This document shows positions 63,064 to 64,000 of a DNA stretch of 64,000 nt, one piece after another. A program made the translations under genes and the position numbers. This stretch comes from Litorilituus sediminis (GTDB taxonomy: Bacteria; Pseudomonadota; Gammaproteobacteria; Enterobacterales; Alteromonadaceae): positions 3,844,001-3,908,000 of the forward strand of contig NZ_CP034759.1 in NCBI RefSeq assembly GCF_004295665.1, given 5' to 3'. The notes under the pieces are model-generated. The model worked only from the letters and a program-made list of their open reading frames with translations, had not been told where the DNA came from and did not search any database. Numbering within the stretch: the stretch's first letter is position 1; each line of letters opens with the position of its first letter.

Positions 63064-64000
63064 CTAATCTTGTACGCCAGCAATATCACCACGCATTACT
63101 GGGTAGCCTTGTTGCATCCAGCCAAAAATACCTTCCCATAGTACAGCGGTGCGTGTGTAGCCCTTGGCTCTTAACTTGTTGATGGTGTAGTCAGCTGCCG
63201 CCCTTGGACATGAGCAGTAGGCAACAATTTGCACATCTTTAGGAATGCCTTTTACCGTTTCATCAAGGTCAGCATAGTAGGGAAAGGGCACAGAGCCTTC
63301 AATATGGGCGGTTTGCCAAACAGATGTTACCCTAGTGTCCAGTAACACCATTTTCTTTTTGTTTGTCAGTGCTTGATGTAAATCTTTAGAGAGCACATAC
63401 ATATCATCTTTAAGGTTAAAGTTTGGATCTGTACCTTGTTTATTAATAACATATTCGTCCGGTGTTGGTAGGGCACGTAATATGGTGGTGTTGTCTTGCC
63501 AGCCAAGCGCTTTACTGCGTAAAAATGCGGTAATGCTATTAATATCTTGACTAGAAAGTTTGTCTTTAAAGGCCTGCATAGGAGTATCTTGGCGGCCATT
63601 TTGAATCGCGTGGCGAATAAACTCATCGGTGTTATGTGCCAAGGCAGATTGATTACCTAGTGCTGGTGCGGTAACACCTTCACCTTCTTTGCCGTGGCAT
63701 GTAGAGCACTCTTGTTGATAAAGCAGTTCACCTCGTGGTATGTCGCCATGCACAGGATTGGTGGTTAATGCTAAGCGATCATAGCCTGCTTGTTCAAATA
63801 ACCAGTAGGTTAAATCCCATGTCTCATCGAGTGTCATTGGGCCACCCACTTCATCTAAATAGCCACCCATTGCCGTGCCAACCCGACCATATTGCATAGG
63901 GCGTAATATGGCGTGCGGAACGCCAGACTCAAGCAGGCTTTTGCTACGTAGTGATGGCGCATGATCGTTGGCATGCCCTTGACGATCTTCGCCGTGACAT
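63064..64000 (-). CDS. c-type cytochrome fused to a rhodanese domain (5' end outside window)
   Basis: The frame is open to the window edge, where it begins inside a first heme site (CHGEDRQGHANDHAPS). A second heme site is CSTCHGKEGEG, with a later Met/Pro-containing MQAFKDKLSSQDINS region as expected for a class I cytochrome. After a linker the C-terminal 130 residues are a rhodanese domain (LLDTRVTSVWQTAHIEGSVP) with active-site cysteine in VAYCSCPRAAAD. Two hemes plus rhodanese suggest a periplasmic electron carrier handling sulfur, cyanide or similar thiol chemistry. The N-terminal part may hold more hemes. Confidence 0.88.
   Translation of the reverse strand, partial: CHGEDRQGHANDHAPSLRSKSLLESGVPHAILRPMQYGRVGTAMGGYLDEVGGPMTLDETWDLTYWLFEQAGYDRLALTTNPVHGDIPRGELLYQQECSTCHGKEGEGVTAPALGNQSALAHNTDEFIRHAIQNGRQDTPMQAFKDKLSSQDINSITAFLRSKALGWQDNTTILRALPTPDEYVINKQGTDPNFNLKDDMYVLSKDLHQALTNKKKMVLLDTRVTSVWQTAHIEGSVPFPYYADLDETVKGIPKDVQIVAYCSCPRAAADYTINKLRAKGYTRTAVLWEGIFGWMQQGYPVMRGDIAGVQD

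Noticed and set aside
1..64000. CRISPR array, prophage, tRNA or rRNA genes
   Set aside because: No spaced direct repeats, phage structural genes, tRNA cloverleaf ends or rRNA sequence were seen on reading the gaps; a covariance-model scan would be the decisive test.

Overview
The window looks like a chromosomal segment of a marine gammaproteobacterium of the order Alteromonadales, probably Colwelliaceae (Colwellia or Thalassotalea type). The grounds are low GC content, many TonB, GGDEF and secreted-peptidase genes, a MipA/OmpV-DUF3019-two-component cluster, and E. coli-like orthologues such as YqhD, YqjG, RibA and UshA. This is inferred from gene content, not from a marker gene. I see no rRNA or tRNA gene, CRISPR array, prophage or intact transposase.

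Region by region. 1-528 is the tail of a cyclopropane-fatty-acid synthase. 616-3870 matches the E. coli yqjF/yqjG/yhaK/yhaJ gene set: DoxX membrane protein, glutathionyl-hydroquinone reductase, pirin, and a divergent LysR regulator. 4103-4702 is ribA. 4787-7973 is a periplasmic solute-binding protein divergent from a double-receiver hybrid kinase. 8051-10245 is the yqhC/yqhD aldehyde-reductase pair. 10322-14512 is an arsenic operon: a fused arsenate reductase-ArsR protein, ACR3 arsenite efflux, a dedicated GAPDH and ArsJ. It therefore encodes two arsenate detoxification routes under a regulator built into the reductase. 14527-16343 holds a toxin-antitoxin pair and two unrecognised membrane-associated genes. 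16632-21157 has a PQQ sugar dehydrogenase, another orphan solute-binding protein and an OsmC-YcaO fusion. 21642-26668 has two secreted metalloproteases; the second (M6) is broken by a frameshift and a stop codon.

27067-30537 contains small genes, an OpuAC-type binding protein and MscS. 30602-30917 is a MITE-like inverted-repeat element. 31066-37919 has a propeller-GGDEF sensor and the mipA-DUF3019-response regulator-kinase operon. 37916-41329 has a GCS2/AstE-like pair and a third orphan binding protein. 41717-48243 has a PepO-like M13 peptidase, an SRPBCC protein and a large TonB receptor. 48406-54291 has a membrane-bound winged-helix/beta-propeller regulator, a GntR regulator and a large HExxH lipoprotein. 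54468-60057 has small enzymes, a fourth orphan binding protein, a FimV-like LysM protein, DUF2937 and a lipoprotein 5'-nucleotidase. 60091-60670 is a cupin gene split by a 262-bp MITE whose excision restores the frame exactly. 60772-62896 is a YtrA-type GntR/ABC operon. 63064-64000 is a cytochrome c-rhodanese fusion running off the window.

The strongest observations are the ArsC-ArsR fusion with its overlapping promoter, the MITE-disrupted cupin with a reconstructible target site, the doubly broken M6 protease, and the set of periplasmic binding proteins without transporters.
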